Shown: positions 18,017 through 25,774 of the stretch, one piece after another | How positions within the stretch are numbered: the first letter of the stretch is position 1 | How the letters are laid out: each line of letters opens with the position of its first letter | Source: Bacillus mesophilus | Lineage (GTDB): Bacteria > Bacillota > Bacilli > Bacillales > SA4 | NCBI RefSeq assembly: GCF_011008845.1 | Contig: NZ_JAAIWM010000005.1 | Span: 1-64,000 of the forward strand | Length of the DNA stretch: 64,000 nt | Reading direction: 5' to 3' | Position numbers and translations under genes: made by a program | The notes under the pieces: generated by a model | Told to the model about the DNA's origin: nothing | Databases searched by the model: none | Seen by the model: the letters and a program-made list of their open reading frames with translations, nothing else

Positions 18017-18064
18017 ATTATAAACGAACTATAGTAATTTAAAAACTAAAAATTGTTCGTGTTT
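18017..18064 (-). promoter_or_regulatory. PurR-type operator and promoter of purT
   Basis: On the minus strand ACACGAACAATT and TAGTTCGTTTAT form two inverted boxes with CGAAC and GTTCG cores (18055-18059 and 18025-18029) 25 nt apart, followed at once by a perfect TATAAT (18017-18022). This matches the paired PurBox layout recalled for Bacillus PurR targets. The -35 is weak. Confidence 0.6.
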
Positions 18065-18124
18065 TATATTTATATTCAATGTTAAATACCTAACCACACC
18101 TAACATCATTCTTTTATCACGAAC

Positions 18125-18151
18125 GGGACAGAGGGACAGGTTTAGTGTCCC
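18125..18151 (+). repeat. Family 1 palindrome, doubled side left; doublet left arm
   Basis: GGGACA-GA-GGGACAGGTTTA-G-TGTCCC, upstream of purT. It pairs with 18219-18245 (121 nt overall). Confidence 0.87.
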
Positions 18152-18218
18152 ACTCTAATTAGAAAGCGAATATTACAATCATTTTCATATGCCTTTATAC
18201 ATACACTAATAGAATTAT

Positions 18219-18245
18219 GGGACAAGGTACCTGTCCCCTTGTCCC
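18219..18245 (-). repeat. Family 1 palindrome, doubled side right; doublet right arm
   Basis: GGGACA-AGGTACC-TGTCCC-CT-TGTCCC, a consensus copy. It ends 5 nt before a TATAAT in front of alaR. Confidence 0.92.
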
Positions 18246-18250
18246 TGTGT

Positions 18251-18256
18251 TATAAT
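18251..18256 (+). promoter_or_regulatory. Likely -10 element of alaR-alaT
   Basis: A perfect TATAAT 36 nt upstream of the alaR start codon. The -35 position would fall inside the palindrome and has no TTGACA match. Confidence 0.5.
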
Positions 18257-18292
18257 AGTGTGAATATTCCCAATACATCTGGAGGAACTAAA

Positions 18293-18793
18293 ATGAAGTT
18301 TACTGAGAAAGAACTTGAGATATTAGAGATTCTTGAAAAGGATAGTCGGTTACCGGTTGATACGATTGCTAAGATGGTTGAGCTTGAATCTGATACGGTA
18401 ACTACTATTATAAAAAGGTTTGAAGATTTAAAGATTGTGGTCGCCTATAATACACAAATTAACTGGCGTAAAATAGATCGTCCTGAAGTTGTTTCTGCCA
18501 TGATTGATGTGAAGGTATCACCAAAGCGTGATGTTGGTTTTGATGAAATTGCTGAAAGAATTTATCGTTTTCCTGAGGTGAAATCTGTTTATCTGATGTC
18601 TGGGGCTTATGATTTGTCAGTAGTGGTTGAAGGTCACTCATTATCACAGGTGGGGAGCTTTGTGTCTGAGAGGCTTTCTACTTTAGATTCGGTCCTTTCC
18701 ACTACCACACATTTTGTGATGAAAAAGTATAAGCATGATGGTGTTATTTTTGATGATCACGATAAAGACAAACGAATTGTGGTATCCCCATAA
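18293..18793 (+). CDS. alaR: Lrp/AsnC-family regulator, AlaR-like
   Basis: A 166-residue DNA-binding regulator, the same length as B. subtilis AlaR (YugG). The N-terminal winged HTH (LEILEKDSRLPVDTIAKMVELESDTVTTIIKRFEDLKIV) is followed by a RAM-like effector domain (about 70-150; VSPKRDVGFDEIAERIYRFPEVKSVYLMSGAYDLSVVVEG). The start is at MKFTEKE, with GGAGGAAC 7 nt upstream; a longer frame begins inside the palindrome and is not credible. Its stop overlaps the aminotransferase start (TAATG), matching the alaR-alaT operon, in which AlaR activates the transaminase in response to alanine. Confidence 0.88.
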   Translation: MKFTEKELEILEILEKDSRLPVDTIAKMVELESDTVTTIIKRFEDLKIVVAYNTQINWRKIDRPEVVSAMIDVKVSPKRDVGFDEIAERIYRFPEVKSVYLMSGAYDLSVVVEGHSLSQVGSFVSERLSTLDSVLSTTTHFVMKKYKHDGVIFDDHDKDKRIVVSP

Positions 18794-19965
18794 TGAGTAA
18801 CTCTAGTCAATTTCTATCAAAAACAGTGACAGACATGAAGCCTTCTGGGATTCGTCGTTTTTTTGAGCTGGCTTCTACTATGGAGGGAGTCATTTCACTT
18901 GGTGTGGGAGAACCTGACTTTGTAACATCCTGGTCCGTTCGTGAGGCTTGCATTTTATCACTGGAACAAGGTCACACCTCCTATACTGCCAACGCCGGTT
19001 TAATTGAGTTGAGGAGAGAAATCTCTACGTATTTACAAGATTCATTTTTGGTTAGCTACTCACCCGATTCAGAAATTATGGTAACGGTCGGCGCAAGCCA
19101 AGCACTGGACCTTGCCCTACGTGCGGTTATTAATCCAGGTGATGAAATTATTATTGTAGAGCCTACTTTTGTATCATATGGTCCACTGGTTACATTGGCA
19201 GGTGGAGTTCCAGTCACCATTCAAACCACCTATGAAAATGGTTTTAAGCTAAAGCCTGAACAAATCGAAGAAGTTATTTCTGATCGAACAAAGGCGATTT
19301 TAATTTGCTCTCCAAGTAATCCAACAGGGAGTGTTTTAACGAAGGCTGAGCTTGTTGAGATTAGTGAAGTTGTGAAAAGATATAACCTATTAGTCATTTC
19401 AGATGAAATTTATGCGGAGCTATCTTATGACGAGGCTTATACTAGCTTTGCAAGTATAGAGGAAATGTATGAACGGACAATCTTGGTTTCTGGATTTTCA
19501 AAAGGCTTTGCAATGACAGGCTGGCGATTAGGTTATGTTGCAGCACCGAAAGAAATCCTTCAAGCCATGCTAAAAATCCACCAATATACCATGATGTGTG
19601 CACCAACGATGGCGCAACACGCTGCGATTGAGGCTCTAAAAGGCGGAAAACAAGATGTCCAGAATATGAAGAAAAGCTACCGTCAGCGAAGAAACTATAT
19701 CGTGCATTCACTAAACGAAATTGGTTTGCCTTGTCATATGCCAGGTGGTGCTTTCTATGCTTTCCCATCAATCCAAAGCACAGGCCTAACCTCAGAAGAA
19801 TTTGCAGAGCAACTTCTAATGGCAGAAAAGGTCGCGGTCGTACCGGGAAGTGTATTCGGGGTTAGTGGTGAAGGATATATCCGCTGTTCCTATGCAGCTT
19901 CCATGGAAAGTCTGCAAGAAGTAATCAAGAGGATGCGCAGGTTCATGGAGAGGTTTGGGACGTAG
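18793..19965 (+). CDS. alaT: PLP-dependent class I aminotransferase, AlaT-like
   Basis: A 390-residue fold-type I aminotransferase. The PLP-lysine lies in SGFSKGFAMTGWRLGY (about 235-250). Other family marks are GVGEPDF near the N-terminus, TVGASQALDLALRA, SPSNPTGSVLTKAEL and SDEIYAELSYD. The coupled Lrp regulator in front makes alanine transaminase (AlaT/YugH) the best assignment; aspartate or aromatic aminotransferase activity cannot be excluded from sequence. Its final codons (TTTGGGACGTAG) form the left part of a palindrome cluster. Confidence 0.87.
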   Translation: MSNSSQFLSKTVTDMKPSGIRRFFELASTMEGVISLGVGEPDFVTSWSVREACILSLEQGHTSYTANAGLIELRREISTYLQDSFLVSYSPDSEIMVTVGASQALDLALRAVINPGDEIIIVEPTFVSYGPLVTLAGGVPVTIQTTYENGFKLKPEQIEEVISDRTKAILICSPSNPTGSVLTKAELVEISEVVKRYNLLVISDEIYAELSYDEAYTSFASIEEMYERTILVSGFSKGFAMTGWRLGYVAAPKEILQAMLKIHQYTMMCAPTMAQHAAIEALKGGKQDVQNMKKSYRQRRNYIVHSLNEIGLPCHMPGGAFYAFPSIQSTGLTSEEFAEQLLMAEKVAVVPGSVFGVSGEGYIRCSYAASMESLQEVIKRMRRFMERFGT

Positions 19966-19970
19966 GTCCC
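19957..19970. repeat. Short family 1-like palindrome across a stop codon
   Basis: GGGACGTAGGTCCC spans the alaT stop codon TAG (19963-19965) and precedes the full copy at 19976. Confidence 0.6.
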
Positions 19971-19975
19971 ATGTT

Positions 19976-20002
19976 GGGACAGAGGGACAGGTACCTTGTC
20001 CC
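19976..20002 (+). repeat. Family 1 palindrome, full consensus
   Basis: GGGACA-GA-GGGACAGGTACC-T-TGTCCC, 10 nt after the alaT stop with the doubled side facing it. Confidence 0.92.
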
Positions 20003-20062
20003 AAATGTACTGTTCAACATTAGCTAATTTACTATATTAATTGATGAACAAATGATTATGTT

Positions 20063-20119
20063 GTTGGCACCTTTACGCCAACCTGAAAAACCCAACACAC
20101 TTTGTCGTGCTGGGTTTTT
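20063..20119. terminator. Tandem hairpins, bidirectional terminator
   Basis: GTTGGC / GCCAAC (20063-20082) is followed by AAAACCCAACAC / GTGCTGGGTTTTT (20086-20119), with T- and A-runs at the ends. It separates alaT from the convergent small gene. Confidence 0.85.
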
Positions 20120-20153
20120 AACCGTTTAAGTAAAACGATCCCAATTACACCTT

Positions 20154-20432
20154 TCAATCATGCAAATTTAAATCGATTGAGATATCCCTGTTTTTTATAA
20201 TGTCTATGATAATTTCATGATAGGACGTCGGCGAAAGCTGCATTCCGATTTGGTAGAGAGGAAGTTCGTTTAATAATAAGGAAGTCTCGCTTTTCCCTAA
20301 ATCTATTAGACTAAACGATTCTGTGTCATGCCTTGTAATTAAATAATACTTTCTAACACCATCATCATCTGTAATTAAAATGTCTCCAACGGTGGGTTTC
20401 GCCATCCCGTCATATGCGTAAATAAACTCCAT
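20154..20432 (-). CDS. 92-residue hypothetical protein
   Basis: A small soluble protein I do not recognise. It has a beta-rich look (TVGDILITDDDGVRKYYLITRHD, SFSLIDLGKSETSLLL) and an acidic C-terminus (IDIIKNRDISIDLNLHD). There is no signal or membrane segment. GAGGTG lies 6 nt before the ATG. It is monocistronic, ends at the bidirectional terminator, and has an inward-facing family 1 palindrome 92 nt upstream of its start. Confidence 0.72.
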   Translation of the reverse strand: MEFIYAYDGMAKPTVGDILITDDDGVRKYYLITRHDTESFSLIDLGKSETSLLLNELPLYQIGMQLSPTSYHEIIIDIIKNRDISIDLNLHD

Positions 20433-20524
20433 TCATCTCACCTCTTTTTCCCTCTAAAACTTCATTTCCAATTAATAGATTAAGTATAACTACCAGTTTG
20501 GACAAAAAATTCAGAAATTATACC

Positions 20525-20551
20525 GGGACATAGGGACAGGTACACTGTCCC
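20525..20551 (+). repeat. Family 1 palindrome, doubled side left
   Basis: GGGACA-TA-GGGACAGGTACA-C-TGTCCC, facing the 92-residue gene. Confidence 0.87.
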
Positions 20552-20721
20552 AGACAATTTGCTAATCCCCTCAACCTGGGCAAATTGATAGATTTGATTT
20601 CTTCAAGACAAACTATTAATTTATCAAATCGCAGAAACACTAAATGATTCCTGAAGAATGCTTTGCATTAAATTACTGAAAATTGAAAGGAACATTAAAG
20701 ATAATAGACAGGAATGAATTT

Positions 20722-20740
20722 GGGACAAGGTACCTGTCCC
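20722..20740 (-). repeat. Family 1 palindrome, 19-nt core only
   Basis: GGGACAAGGTACCTGTCCC. The extra A marks the single side as left, so it is oriented toward the dehydrogenase gene; the outer half is decayed. Confidence 0.85.
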
Positions 20741-20769
20741 ACCCATGATTATCCAACATCTAAATCGGG

Positions 20770-20803
20770 TACAGTATACAATCTGATTCTTGTTAATACT
20801 GTA
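20770..20803. promoter_or_regulatory. Candidate operator of the dehydrogenase gene
   Basis: TACAGTAT (20770-20777) and ATACTGTA (20796-20803) are perfect 8-bp inverted half-sites, 30 nt before the start codon. The binding protein is unknown. Confidence 0.35.
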
Positions 20804-20832
20804 TAGTACTTACTTAAATTGGAGGTAATTGG

Positions 20833-22212
20833 ATGAGTGGACAAACTGGATCAATTGTACAACGATCCTTAGACGCGTTAATGAAGGACGAATCATTTCT
20901 GAGGGATTTACAGGATGAGGCTAGGCAAAAGGCTTTTACATCTTTGGTGGCTATCCTTTCTACACCCAATCATGTGCATAAGTCTTTTTTGAGAATACCG
21001 TTAGAGGATGGAAAGGTTGTGAGAATTCCTTCTTATCGAGTTCAGCATAATAATGCGCTGGGGCCTTATAAGGGGGGAATTCGTTTTCATGAATCGGTGA
21101 ATGAGGATGAAGTGATTAATCTCGCAACATTAATGACGTTAAAAAATGCCCTACATGATGTTCCTTTTGGTGGTGGTAAAGGGGGCGTGGTGATCAATCC
21201 TAGGACGTTCTCCGTGAAAGAATTACATCAAATCTGTAAAAAATATGTGCAGTATTTTAGCGATGTACTTGGGCCTGATAAGGATATTCCAGCACCTGAT
21301 GTTGGTTCCGGCGAACGAGAAATGGATTGGATGATGGCCGAGTACAAAAGTATTCGACCTGGTGAGCCTTATAGAGGTAGCTTTACAGGGAAAAGTGTAA
21401 TCAATGGAGGTTCACTGGGACGAAGAGAATCAACAGGTAAAGGAGTTTACTTTTCTTTACGTTATATGCTTCATGATTTTATAAAAAATCAATCTACCCT
21501 ATTAAACAATACAAACAATGCTTTTGCTAAAACCGCATTAAGCTATGCCGACCGACCTCTTACACTAGCTGTACAAGGGTTTGGTAATGTTGGTTCCGTT
21601 GCGGCACTCGAAGCTTATCACTGTACCCTTTTACAAAATAAAGTAGTGGCCGTTAGTGATCGAAATGTCACCTTATTCAAATCTAGTGGTTTAGACATTC
21701 CTGCACTTATAAAATTCACTTCTGAGAATAATGGGGATTTACCAACTACCGAAGAACAGTTAACAGAAGCTGGCGTAAGTGCTGAAATTCGTGACCGCGA
21801 GGATGTTCTTTATCTAGATGTAGATGTTATGATTCTTGCTGCATTAGAGGATCAAATTCATAAGGATAATATGGAAAAAGTAAAGGCAAGATTAATTGTA
21901 GAAGGTGCAAATGCTCCTGTTACGAGTGAAGCAGATGAATACTTAAGTGATAACGGCGTAATTATCATCCCAGATATTCTAGCAAATGCTGGTGGAGTGA
22001 TCGTTTCTTACTTTGAATGGCTACAAGGTCGTGAAACGCAGTTTTATAGCGAGGAAGAAGTATTCAAACTTCTAGTCGACAAAATGAAATCCACAATGGA
22101 CACCATCCTCCCTCAGTTCTTTGGTGATCCATTCCCGCTTCGACAGAACTGTTACATTCACTCTGTGGTGAAGCTATCCACCATTTTATATCGTCAAGGG
22201 AAATTGTATTAA
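20833..22212 (+). CDS. Glu/Leu/Phe/Val dehydrogenase, probably glutamate dehydrogenase
   Basis: A 459-residue oxidative deaminase, somewhat longer than RocG/GudB (about 425). The N-terminal substrate domain has GPYKGGIRFH, PFGGGKGGVVINP (active-site lysines) and PAPDVGSGEREMDWMMAEY (catalytic Asp). The C-terminal NAD(P)-binding domain starts at VQGFGNVGSVAA. A loop insertion at about 222-250 (KNQSTLLNNTNNAFAKTALSYADRPL) accounts for part of the extra length. It interconverts glutamate with 2-oxoglutarate and ammonia. TTGGAGGT precedes ATG. It is monocistronic with its own terminator; amino acid dehydrogenase specificity other than glutamate remains possible. Confidence 0.88.
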   Translation: MSGQTGSIVQRSLDALMKDESFLRDLQDEARQKAFTSLVAILSTPNHVHKSFLRIPLEDGKVVRIPSYRVQHNNALGPYKGGIRFHESVNEDEVINLATLMTLKNALHDVPFGGGKGGVVINPRTFSVKELHQICKKYVQYFSDVLGPDKDIPAPDVGSGEREMDWMMAEYKSIRPGEPYRGSFTGKSVINGGSLGRRESTGKGVYFSLRYMLHDFIKNQSTLLNNTNNAFAKTALSYADRPLTLAVQGFGNVGSVAALEAYHCTLLQNKVVAVSDRNVTLFKSSGLDIPALIKFTSENNGDLPTTEEQLTEAGVSAEIRDREDVLYLDVDVMILAALEDQIHKDNMEKVKARLIVEGANAPVTSEADEYLSDNGVIIIPDILANAGGVIVSYFEWLQGRETQFYSEEEVFKLLVDKMKSTMDTILPQFFGDPFPLRQNCYIHSVVKLSTILYRQGKLY

Positions 22213-22226
22213 CCTATTTTTGCATA

Positions 22227-22264
22227 ACAAAAAGAAGTAAACGATGGTCGTTTACTTCTTTTTG
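22227..22264. terminator. Bidirectional intrinsic terminator
   Basis: Near-perfect stem ACAAAAAGAAGTAAACGA / TCGTTTACTTCTTTTTGT between convergent genes. Confidence 0.88.
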
Positions 22265-22268
22265 TTTT

Positions 22269-22295
22269 GGGACAGAGGGACAGGCACCTTGTCCC
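22269..22295 (+). repeat. Family 1 palindrome, doubled side left
   Basis: GGGACA-GA-GGGACAGGCACC-T-TGTCCC. It lies 3 nt from the stop of the minus-strand kinase at 22299, yet its doubled side faces the dehydrogenase, an exception to the nearest-gene rule. Confidence 0.88.
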
Positions 22296-22298
22296 ACT

Positions 22299-23534
22299 CT
22301 ATGCTGGAATGGTTATTGTGAAACTGGTGCCCTTCTCCTTTTCACTTTTTACTTCTATTTTACCTTTAAGCTTGTTAACGGTGGTATAAACCATTACCAT
22401 ACCAAGGCCTGTACCTTCTTCTTTTGTCGAATAATAAGGCTTTCCTACTCGAGAGATTTCCTCTTCTGTCATTCCGATTCCATTGTCAGCAATATTGATT
22501 TTAATCTCATGCTTTTGTTCCGACACATGAATGGATAGGGTACCGCCGTTTACCTTCATTGCTTCAATTCCATTTTTATATAGATTAATCAAGCACTGAC
22601 GCAATTGATTTTGGTCATACTTAATATATAAGGAGTTAGAAAACTGACACTCTAAGTCTACTTGATGATAGTTAGCATATGGTTTCATTACGTTATTCAC
22701 ATAATCGATTTCCTCTTTCAAATTAGAGAACACCATATTTTCAGCCTGTGGCTTGGCAAAAGAGAGAAAGTCACTAACGATCTTCTCTGCCCGTTTTAAT
22801 TCTTCTAACGAATAGGTTATATACTGCTTTTCCTCTTTGTTAATCGTCTTCGATTCATTTAAAAGCTGAAGAAAACCACTCGTAACAGTCAGTGGATTTC
22901 TGATTTCATGCGAAACACTAGCAGATAACTCGCTGATCAGGTTTAATCTTTCTGATTCCATATATCTTTCACGATTTTTAACATTCATGATGATTTTTTC
23001 AATTAATATTGTGATCACGATCGTTCCAGTTACATGAATCGTCAGTACATTCGCCGTTATGAGCCAATAATTTTTATCTAGCGACCCGTAGAACATACTT
23101 AAATTGATCAGGTAGAGAACCATGGTCCCAAAAGAAGCAAGTGCTGCTATGATTACACGTCTATCTGAAAGTTGCGTTAAAAACTTTTTACTCCATACCG
23201 GTACTAAAAGTAGAATAACCGTTGAGAATAAGAAAGAAAGAAAAACACCTTCACCACCAATAATAAACCGATAGACGTTTAAAATAATGTATAGTGGAAT
23301 GGCTGTTTTAAACCCTCCATAAAGTGAAGCAATAATAAACGGTATATATCGCAAATCATAAATGGCACCCAATTCCAATCGAATCGGAAAGGTCATACAA
23401 AGCACCATTGAGATGCCGGATAACAATAGAATGATTTTATGACTATAAAAATTTAATTTATTATCAAAAAAAATTAGGTACATGACGACCGGAAAAAGTA
23501 AAAAAAGAAAATTTATAAGTAAAGTCTCAGTCAA
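22299..23534 (-). CDS. KinB-like sensor histidine kinase (5TM-LYT type)
   Basis: 411 residues. About six membrane helices (1-185) carry the CMTFPIRLELGAIYDLRYIPFIIASLYGG pattern shared with the kinase at 12556-13803. HisKA has H209 (SVSHEIRNPLTVTSGF), and HATPase_c motifs are NLYKNGIEAM, DNGIGM and GTGLGMVM. The start is TTG, with AAAGGG 8 nt upstream. No partner regulator lies nearby, as expected for a phosphorelay kinase acting on Spo0F. Sporulation control is inferred from family resemblance, not shown. Confidence 0.88.
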   Translation of the reverse strand: MTETLLINFLFLLFPVVMYLIFFDNKLNFYSHKIILLLSGISMVLCMTFPIRLELGAIYDLRYIPFIIASLYGGFKTAIPLYIILNVYRFIIGGEGVFLSFLFSTVILLLVPVWSKKFLTQLSDRRVIIAALASFGTMVLYLINLSMFYGSLDKNYWLITANVLTIHVTGTIVITILIEKIIMNVKNRERYMESERLNLISELSASVSHEIRNPLTVTSGFLQLLNESKTINKEEKQYITYSLEELKRAEKIVSDFLSFAKPQAENMVFSNLKEEIDYVNNVMKPYANYHQVDLECQFSNSLYIKYDQNQLRQCLINLYKNGIEAMKVNGGTLSIHVSEQKHEIKINIADNGIGMTEEEISRVGKPYYSTKEEGTGLGMVMVYTTVNKLKGKIEVKSEKEKGTSFTITIPA

Positions 23535-23631
23535 GATAAACGCCCTTTCGTTGCTGTTACAAATGATGAAATTGCTCTTAGTAAATTATACCTCATTATA
23601 TTCTCTTATAATATTAGAAATCTTATACAGT

Positions 23632-23658
23632 GGGACAAGGTACCTGTCCCCATGTCCC
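23632..23658 (-). repeat. Family 1 palindrome, doubled side right
   Basis: GGGACA-AGGTACC-TGTCCC-CA-TGTCCC. It abuts the -35 hexamer of the next gene. Confidence 0.9.
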
Positions 23659-23687
23659 TTGTACTCCATCATAAAAGTCCTTATACT
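23659..23687 (+). promoter_or_regulatory. SigA-type promoter of the fsr-like gene
   Basis: TTGTAC (23659-23664), 17 nt, TATACT (23682-23687), with a start codon 37 nt downstream. The -35 begins on the base after the palindrome. Confidence 0.65.
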
Positions 23688-23723
23688 CTATATATCTATG
23701 AACATACGGAAAGGAAGAGCAAA

Positions 23724-24962
23724 ATGGCTGTTGCGTCCACAAATAAAGTACTACCAACAGGACGGGTTGATACGAAAACAACGTATAACATCCTATTCAT
23801 CTTAAGTATTTGTCACTTGTTAAATGACACCTTACAATCGGTCGTTCCTGCTATGTTTCCGATCTTTGCAAAATCAATGGGGTTAACATTTACTCAACTC
23901 GGATTGATTGCATTTTCCATGAATATCGTGTCTTCTGTGATGCAACCGGCCGTTGGTTGGTACACTGATAAACGTCCTATTCCATTTGCGCTTCCAATTG
24001 GGTTAACTTTTAGTATGATTGGGATCTTAGGGTTAGCTTTGGCTCCTTCGTTCGAAATGATCCTAATGTGCACCATTATTATTGGACTTGGCTCAGCCAT
24101 CTTTCACCCTGAGGGATCTCGCGTTACCCATATGGCAGCTGGAAACAGAAGAGGCTTGGCACAATCTATCTATCAAGTTGGTGGAAATTCAGGTCAGGCT
24201 TTGGCACCTATCATTACCGCATTGATTCTTGTTCCGCTTGGCCAATTTGGTGCGATTTGGTTCACACTAGTCGCAGCTAGTGCGGTCATTCTTTTACTGT
24301 ATATCGCAAAATGGTATTCACAGAACTTGCGTGTTCAATCTACTTTTAAAAAAGTAATCACAGTTCCACAAACCGAAAAGCACTCTATCTCTAAAGCTAT
24401 TAAACTTGCATTACTCATCCTCATTTTGATCGTGTTTGCTCGCTCATGGTATGGAAGTGCAATCTCAAACTTTTACACATTTTACACGATGGAATCCTAT
24501 GGTGTAACGATTGCCCAATCACAAATCTATATTTTTGTGTTCTTACTGTTCGGTGCTGCAGGTACATTTTTCGGAGGTCCATTGGCCGATCGATTTGGCC
24601 GAAGAAAAATGATATTCCTTTCTTTAGTAGGAGTTGCACCACTTGCAATCATTTTACCCTTTGTAGGCCCAACTCTAGCCTTTATCGTTTTAGGTATTAT
24701 AGGGTTTATTTTGCTGTCAAGCTTCTCGGTTACGGTGGTTTATGCACAGGAATTACTTCCAGGAAAAATTGGGACGATGTCCGGTTTGATTGTAGGTCTT
24801 GCTTTTGGGATGGGAGCAATTGGATCTGTCGCACTCGGCGTATTAATTGATGCAATAGGGCTAACCACAACGATGGTGGCGGTCTCGTTTCTTCCGTTAT
24901 TAGGCTTACTCACGCTTCTACTTCCAACCGATCAACAGTTGAAAGAGTGGAGTCAGGAATAA
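23724..24962 (+). CDS. fsr: MFS exporter, fosmidomycin resistance (Fsr) family
   Basis: 412 residues from MAVASTNK, chosen for GGAAAGGA 9 nt upstream; the longer frame would start inside the palindrome and lacks a site. Twelve helices are predicted. Fsr-type marks are CHLLNDTLQSVVPAMFPIFAKSMGLTFTQLGLI in helix 1 and GSAIFHPEGSRVTHMAAGNRRGLAQSIYQVGGNSGQALAP, with the MFS loop GPLADRFGRRKMIFLSL. It would be a proton-driven efflux pump; fosmidomycin export is the founding activity of the family and the native substrate is unknown. Confidence 0.87.
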   Translation: MAVASTNKVLPTGRVDTKTTYNILFILSICHLLNDTLQSVVPAMFPIFAKSMGLTFTQLGLIAFSMNIVSSVMQPAVGWYTDKRPIPFALPIGLTFSMIGILGLALAPSFEMILMCTIIIGLGSAIFHPEGSRVTHMAAGNRRGLAQSIYQVGGNSGQALAPIITALILVPLGQFGAIWFTLVAASAVILLLYIAKWYSQNLRVQSTFKKVITVPQTEKHSISKAIKLALLILILIVFARSWYGSAISNFYTFYTMESYGVTIAQSQIYIFVFLLFGAAGTFFGGPLADRFGRRKMIFLSLVGVAPLAIILPFVGPTLAFIVLGIIGFILLSSFSVTVVYAQELLPGKIGTMSGLIVGLAFGMGAIGSVALGVLIDAIGLTTTMVAVSFLPLLGLLTLLLPTDQQLKEWSQE

Positions 24963-24971
24963 AATAAAGGG

Positions 24972-25006
24972 GGCATGAGTTCATTTAGATGAACTCATGC
25001 CTTTTT
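24972..25006. terminator. Bidirectional terminator
   Basis: Stem GGCATGAGTTCAT / ATGAACTCATGCC, TTAG loop, then TTTTT. It lies between the fsr-like gene and the convergent VOC gene. Confidence 0.92.
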
Positions 25007-25394
25007 ATGTTCTTGCGTAGAGCTCTAACGGAAGCTTATCGGGATCTTCAAAAAAAGTGAACTTCTTTCCGGTCAGTTCATCTATTCTAATTGGTTCCAC
25101 TGCGATACCCTGTGATTCAAGTTCCCTCGCTGCCTCTTCAATATTTTCGACTTCAAAAGCTAGGTGACGAAGACCAGTTGCTTCTGGGTAACTAGGTCTT
25201 TGGGGAGGACTACTAAAAGAAAATAACTCAATCTGTGTGTGGTGTCCTACTTTAAGATCCAACTTATAAGAATCACGTTCCGCTCGATATGTTTCTTTTA
25301 AAATTGTTAACCCCAGCTTTTTCACATAAAAGTCTTTTGATTTATGGTAATCGGAGCAAATAATTGCAACATGATGGATTTTTGTTAGTTTCAT
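25005..25394 (-). CDS. VOC/glyoxalase-family metalloprotein (YaeR-like)
   Basis: A 129-residue single VOC domain, the same size as E. coli YaeR and very similar in pattern: IHHVAIICSDYHKSKDFYVKKLG at the start, then IELFSFSSPPQRPSYPEATGLRHLAFEV and KFTFFEDPDKLPLELY at the end. Probable metal ligands are the His of IHHVAI, the Glu of IELFSF, the His of LRHLAF and the Glu of PLELY. It may detoxify or isomerise a small carbonyl compound, but the family's substrate is not established. It is monocistronic. Confidence 0.87.
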   Translation of the reverse strand: MKLTKIHHVAIICSDYHKSKDFYVKKLGLTILKETYRAERDSYKLDLKVGHHTQIELFSFSSPPQRPSYPEATGLRHLAFEVENIEEAARELESQGIAVEPIRIDELTGKKFTFFEDPDKLPLELYART

Positions 25395-25774
25395 TGGAAA
25401 ATGTTCCTGCCTTTTTTTGAGTTTGTTATCTTGGATATTACCACATCCCCTACTTACTTTAATAATCTTTAAACCGGTTGATTCATTAGCATTAGATTCG
25501 GCAATGAATCAAATCCTTTTTGCAAATGTATTTGTTTCTTCTAGGTGGTGCTTGTTAGTAAAAAGGGGGGCGTATGGTTGAACGAAATGTAGTAGAGATT
25601 ATGTAACAGGAGTAAGACTAGCAATGACAATTTTGTTCGTGCTGTTTTTTTGTTTTATAGATTAAATTTGGGACAAGGTACCTGTCCCAACATTTACCAA
25701 AATATAGGTCGTATTATGCATAACAACTCTCCTCCCTCATATCGTGTAGTAATAGCGATTTTTAGGGGGAAGAC
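25395..25774. other. Intergenic region with little visible content
   Basis: 380 nt. Apart from the 19-nt palindrome at 25670 and a run of T residues at 25644-25651, I see no gene, riboswitch or strong promoter. Confidence 0.45.
25670..25688 (-). repeat. Family 1 palindrome, 19-nt core
   Basis: GGGACAAGGTACCTGTCCC, oriented by its extra A toward the gene at 25775. Confidence 0.87.

Larger units (their letters stand above)
20433..20832. other. Intergenic region between divergent genes
   Basis: 400 nt holding family 1 copies at 20525 and 20722 and a candidate operator at 20770-20803. No gene is supported. Confidence 0.5.

Noticed and set aside
18239-18292. N-terminal extension of alaR starting inside a palindrome
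   Set aside because: The start codon is a TTG within the repeat; a strong GGAGGAAC precedes the internal ATG at 18293.
23652-23723. N-terminal extension of the fsr-like transporter
   Set aside because: The ATG lies in the palindrome and the promoter at 23659-23687 is downstream of it.
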